Shown here in pieces: positions 61,482 through 64,000 of a DNA stretch of 64,000 nucleotides. The DNA comes from Bacteroidetes bacterium HGW-Bacteroidetes-2 (lineage in GTDB: Bacteria; Bacteroidota; Bacteroidia; Flavobacteriales; Flavobacteriaceae). Below the pieces are notes generated by a model. It was not told where the DNA came from. It did no database searches and saw nothing but the letters and a program-made list of their open reading frames with translations. A program made the translations under genes and the position numbers. The first letter of the stretch is position 1. Every line of letters starts with the position of its first letter. The stretch lies in assembly GCA_002842575.1 (NCBI GenBank), contig PHDJ01000001.1, positions 1 to 64,000 on the forward strand, in the 5' to 3' direction.

Positions 61482-64000
61482 ATGACAAGAAAACATTTAT
61501 TTTCGTTTTTACTTAGTTTTATTGTTCCCTTTTTAGTTTTTTCCCAAAGTGGAAAAATTTCCGGTACGGTGAATGATGGTGAATATAACGACATTCTACC
61601 ATTTGCAAACATCTTAGTAAAGGGTTCTAATATAGGAACAACTTCAGATTTTGAAGGAGATTATATATTAGAATTAGAGGAAGGAATTTACACTATACAA
61701 TTTTCATTTGTAGGTTATGAAACCAAAGAAGTTCAGGATGTTGTAGTAAAGAAAGGAAGCGTTTTTAATCTTAATATCACTTTAAATGCTTCCGCCGGCT
61801 TATTAGATGAGGTTATAATCACAACAACTGCCAGAAGAAACACTGAAGAATCTGTACTCAATCTACAAAAAAATTCAGCAACACTTATGGATGGTCTTTC
61901 CTCAGAAAGCATAAGTAGAAGTGGTGCCAGTAACATTGCATCTGCAGTAAAAAGTATACCTGGCGTTTCAGTACAAGAAGGTAAATTTGTTTATGTTAGA
62001 GGTTTAGGAGATAGATATACAAAATCTATTTTAAATGGAATGGATATACCAGGTTTAGATCCTGATAAAAACACCATACAAATGGATATATTTCCTACAA
62101 ATATATTAGAAAATGTCATTGTTTATAAATCTGCATCTGCAGATCTTCCAGCAGATTTTACGGGTGGTGTGGTAGATATTGTTACAAAAGATTTTCCTTC
62201 TAAAAAACAAATGGGTTTTTCAATTTCTGCCGGATATAATCCGGATATGCATTTTAACAAAAATTACTTAAATTATGATGGAGGAAAAACAGATTTTTTA
62301 GGTTTTGATGATGGCACAAGAAAATTACCTATTTCACCTCAAACAATTATTCCAAATCCAGCAGAAGGCAATAGTGCTCTTGAAACCATAACTCGTTCTT
62401 TTAATCCAACCCTTGCTGCACAACGAGAACAAAGTTTGATGGATTTTAGTATTGGTTTTAATTATGGAAACCAATTTAACATAGGCAACAATAAACTTGG
62501 TTTTATAGCATCTCTAGATTATAAAAACGCAACAACCTTTTATGAAGGCTTTGAAAATGGTGTTTATCAAAAACCGGAAGCAAATGATGATTTTGAGTTG
62601 CGTTTTGATAGAAGACAGTTTGGTGATTTAGGGCAAAACAATGTGCTAGCATCCTTAATGGCTGGACTTTCTTATAAAACTGAAAAATCAAAATACACTT
62701 TAAATATTCTACACCTTCAAAATGGAGAAAGTAAAGCGGCCTTATTTGATCAAAATACAGAAATATCAAATGCTATAGAAACCGTTAAAGACAATTTAGA
62801 GTACACCCAGCGTTCCGTATCTACTCTTTTATTTGGCGGAAAACATTCCAGTGGAGGTGGCTCCTTTACAACAGACTGGAAAGTGTCGCCCACACTTTCA
62901 AAAAGCGAAGACAAAGATGTGAGACTAACTACTTTTATAAAAGAGAACGATGGTTTTACAATTAGCTCAGACGCAGGTTTTCCTAATAGAATATGGAGGA
63001 ATCTTGAAGAGGTTAATGCTATTGGTAAAATTGATTTTTCAAAAAAATATACTTTATTTGAAAAAAGTGCCGTTTTAAAATTTGGTGGTCTTTATAGCTA
63101 CAAGCAAAGAGATTATAGTATTAACAATTATGATATCGGCTTAAGAGCAGTAAATCCAGGAGATTTAAACGGAAACCCTGATGCTATTTTAAGTCCAGAT
63201 AATGTTTGGACGGTAGGTTCAAATTCTGGCTACTATATACGAGGAAGTTTTCAACCAGCAAATACTTTTGATGCAAATCAAAATACAGCTGCAATATATA
63301 TATCTAATGAATTTAAAATGGCTAAAAATTTTAAAACAATATTAGGAGTTAGAGCAGAACAGTTTACTTCTTTATTTACTGGTGAAGGAAGACTGAACGG
63401 ACAAACCTTAGTGTTTGATAACGACAAGCTCCTTGACGAACTTGACTTCTTTCCTTCCGCTAATTTGATTTATGAAGTACAGCCCAATACTAATTTGCGA
63501 CTTTCCTATTCAAGAACTACAGCAAGGCCAAGTTTTAAAGAAAAATCATTAGTGCAAATAGCAGATTTGTTAACCGGAATTACTTTTTTGGGGAACATAG
63601 ATTTACAACCTTCTTATATCGATAATTTTGATATACGCTTTGAAATATTTGGCGACGATGCACAAATGTTTGCCTTGAGTAGTTTTTATAAAAAATTTAA
63701 AGACCCGATTGAGTTAGTTGCTTTTTCTAATATTGCACCTAATAATTTTACCCCTAGAAATGCACCTTCAGCAGATGTATTTGGTGTTGAATTTGAGGCT
63801 AGAAAACATTTCGGATTCTTATCAGATGGGTTAAAAAATCTTAGTGTTAATTTCAATTTTTCTGTTATCGAATCCCGAATAGAAATGAATAAAGGGGAAG
63901 GGGAAGAATTTGAATCTAGAAAAACTTTTGCAAGAACTGGCGAAAAAATTAGTGACACAAGAACATTGCAAGGTCAATCTCCTTTTTTAATAAACAGTAG
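61482..64000 (+). CDS. TonB-dependent receptor, cut by the window end
   Basis: Partial, 839 codons, open to the last base, so the C-terminus is missing. A signal peptide (ending FLVFSQ) leads to a carboxypeptidase-like regulatory domain (SGKISGTVNDGEYNDILPFANILVKG) and then the plug (SAVKSIPGVSVQEGKFVYVRGLGDRY, SADLPADFTGGVVDIVTK). Barrel strands follow, and the final codons read RTLQGQSPFLIN, a conserved late-barrel motif of this receptor group. It should import a bulky or scarce nutrient with TonB energy. The adjacent lipoprotein is the likely partner. No SusD is present. Confidence 0.92.
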   Translation, partial: MTRKHLFSFLLSFIVPFLVFSQSGKISGTVNDGEYNDILPFANILVKGSNIGTTSDFEGDYILELEEGIYTIQFSFVGYETKEVQDVVVKKGSVFNLNITLNASAGLLDEVIITTTARRNTEESVLNLQKNSATLMDGLSSESISRSGASNIASAVKSIPGVSVQEGKFVYVRGLGDRYTKSILNGMDIPGLDPDKNTIQMDIFPTNILENVIVYKSASADLPADFTGGVVDIVTKDFPSKKQMGFSISAGYNPDMHFNKNYLNYDGGKTDFLGFDDGTRKLPISPQTIIPNPAEGNSALETITRSFNPTLAAQREQSLMDFSIGFNYGNQFNIGNNKLGFIASLDYKNATTFYEGFENGVYQKPEANDDFELRFDRRQFGDLGQNNVLASLMAGLSYKTEKSKYTLNILHLQNGESKAALFDQNTEISNAIETVKDNLEYTQRSVSTLLFGGKHSSGGGSFTTDWKVSPTLSKSEDKDVRLTTFIKENDGFTISSDAGFPNRIWRNLEEVNAIGKIDFSKKYTLFEKSAVLKFGGLYSYKQRDYSINNYDIGLRAVNPGDLNGNPDAILSPDNVWTVGSNSGYYIRGSFQPANTFDANQNTAAIYISNEFKMAKNFKTILGVRAEQFTSLFTGEGRLNGQTLVFDNDKLLDELDFFPSANLIYEVQPNTNLRLSYSRTTARPSFKEKSLVQIADLLTGITFLGNIDLQPSYIDNFDIRFEIFGDDAQMFALSSFYKKFKDPIELVAFSNIAPNNFTPRNAPSADVFGVEFEARKHFGFLSDGLKNLSVNFNFSVIESRIEMNKGEGEEFESRKTFARTGEKISDTRTLQGQSPFLINS

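Overview
The window looks like a chromosomal segment from a marine or environmental member of the Flavobacteriaceae (Bacteroidota). The DNA is AT-rich, and promoters match the Bacteroidota form (TTG or TTTG, about 19-21 bases, then TAnnTTTG). Shine-Dalgarno sites are not obvious. Many products are typical of the phylum: a SusC/SusD pair, DUF5916 and DUF5686 proteins, an M36 peptidase with a type IX secretion C-terminal domain, and lipoproteins with an SCSxDD-like start. The genus cannot be decided from the sequence. I see no phage, transposase, integrase, plasmid gene or CRISPR array.

Layout. 1-7000: isoaspartyl peptidase, divergent polA with a GC-rich palindromic insert kept in frame, then a tandem pair of PLP lyases on the minus strand (a tyrosine phenol-lyase type after a tryptophanase). 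7000-10820: a lipocalin-like lipoprotein and a DUF5916 outer-membrane protein. 11000-15320: a translation block, rplM-rpsI, rpsB-tsf, pyrH-frr, with terminators between the units and a structured rpsB leader. 15400-24540: DUF5686 protein, an MMPL-type RND exporter, asnS, rpoN with an overlapping membrane gene, and a convergent PorT-like barrel. 24649-27200: a minus-strand TolQ/ExbB, four-helix protein, ExbD, ExbD energy-transducing operon behind tRNA-Ser(GGA). 27291-29596: ansA-tatD and a divergent retropepsin-like protease.

29647-33479: a TPR sensor kinase and LuxR-type response regulator, followed by a gene-poor stretch that holds two tiny, clearly related single-pass membrane proteins (34 and 38 residues) and then a CAP-domain lipoprotein. 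The tiny pair is the best candidate here for something undescribed. 33528-36467: cold-shock protein, HPF/RaiA factor, a small membrane protein and aspS. 36649-40963: an orphan SusC/SusD pair. 41031-47813: a complete tripartite RND efflux operon led by its TetR regulator. 47953-55757: polyprenyl synthase, sucA-odhB, tadA and dxs. 55815-59911: secreted M36 peptidase and dgt. 60126-64000: a beta-helix lipoprotein and a TonB-dependent receptor cut by the window end, with a terminator-like hairpin between them.

Most of the window is core housekeeping. Several starts were corrected from the longest open frame using family N-termini, promoter overlap or a tRNA overlap; each is explained in its entry.
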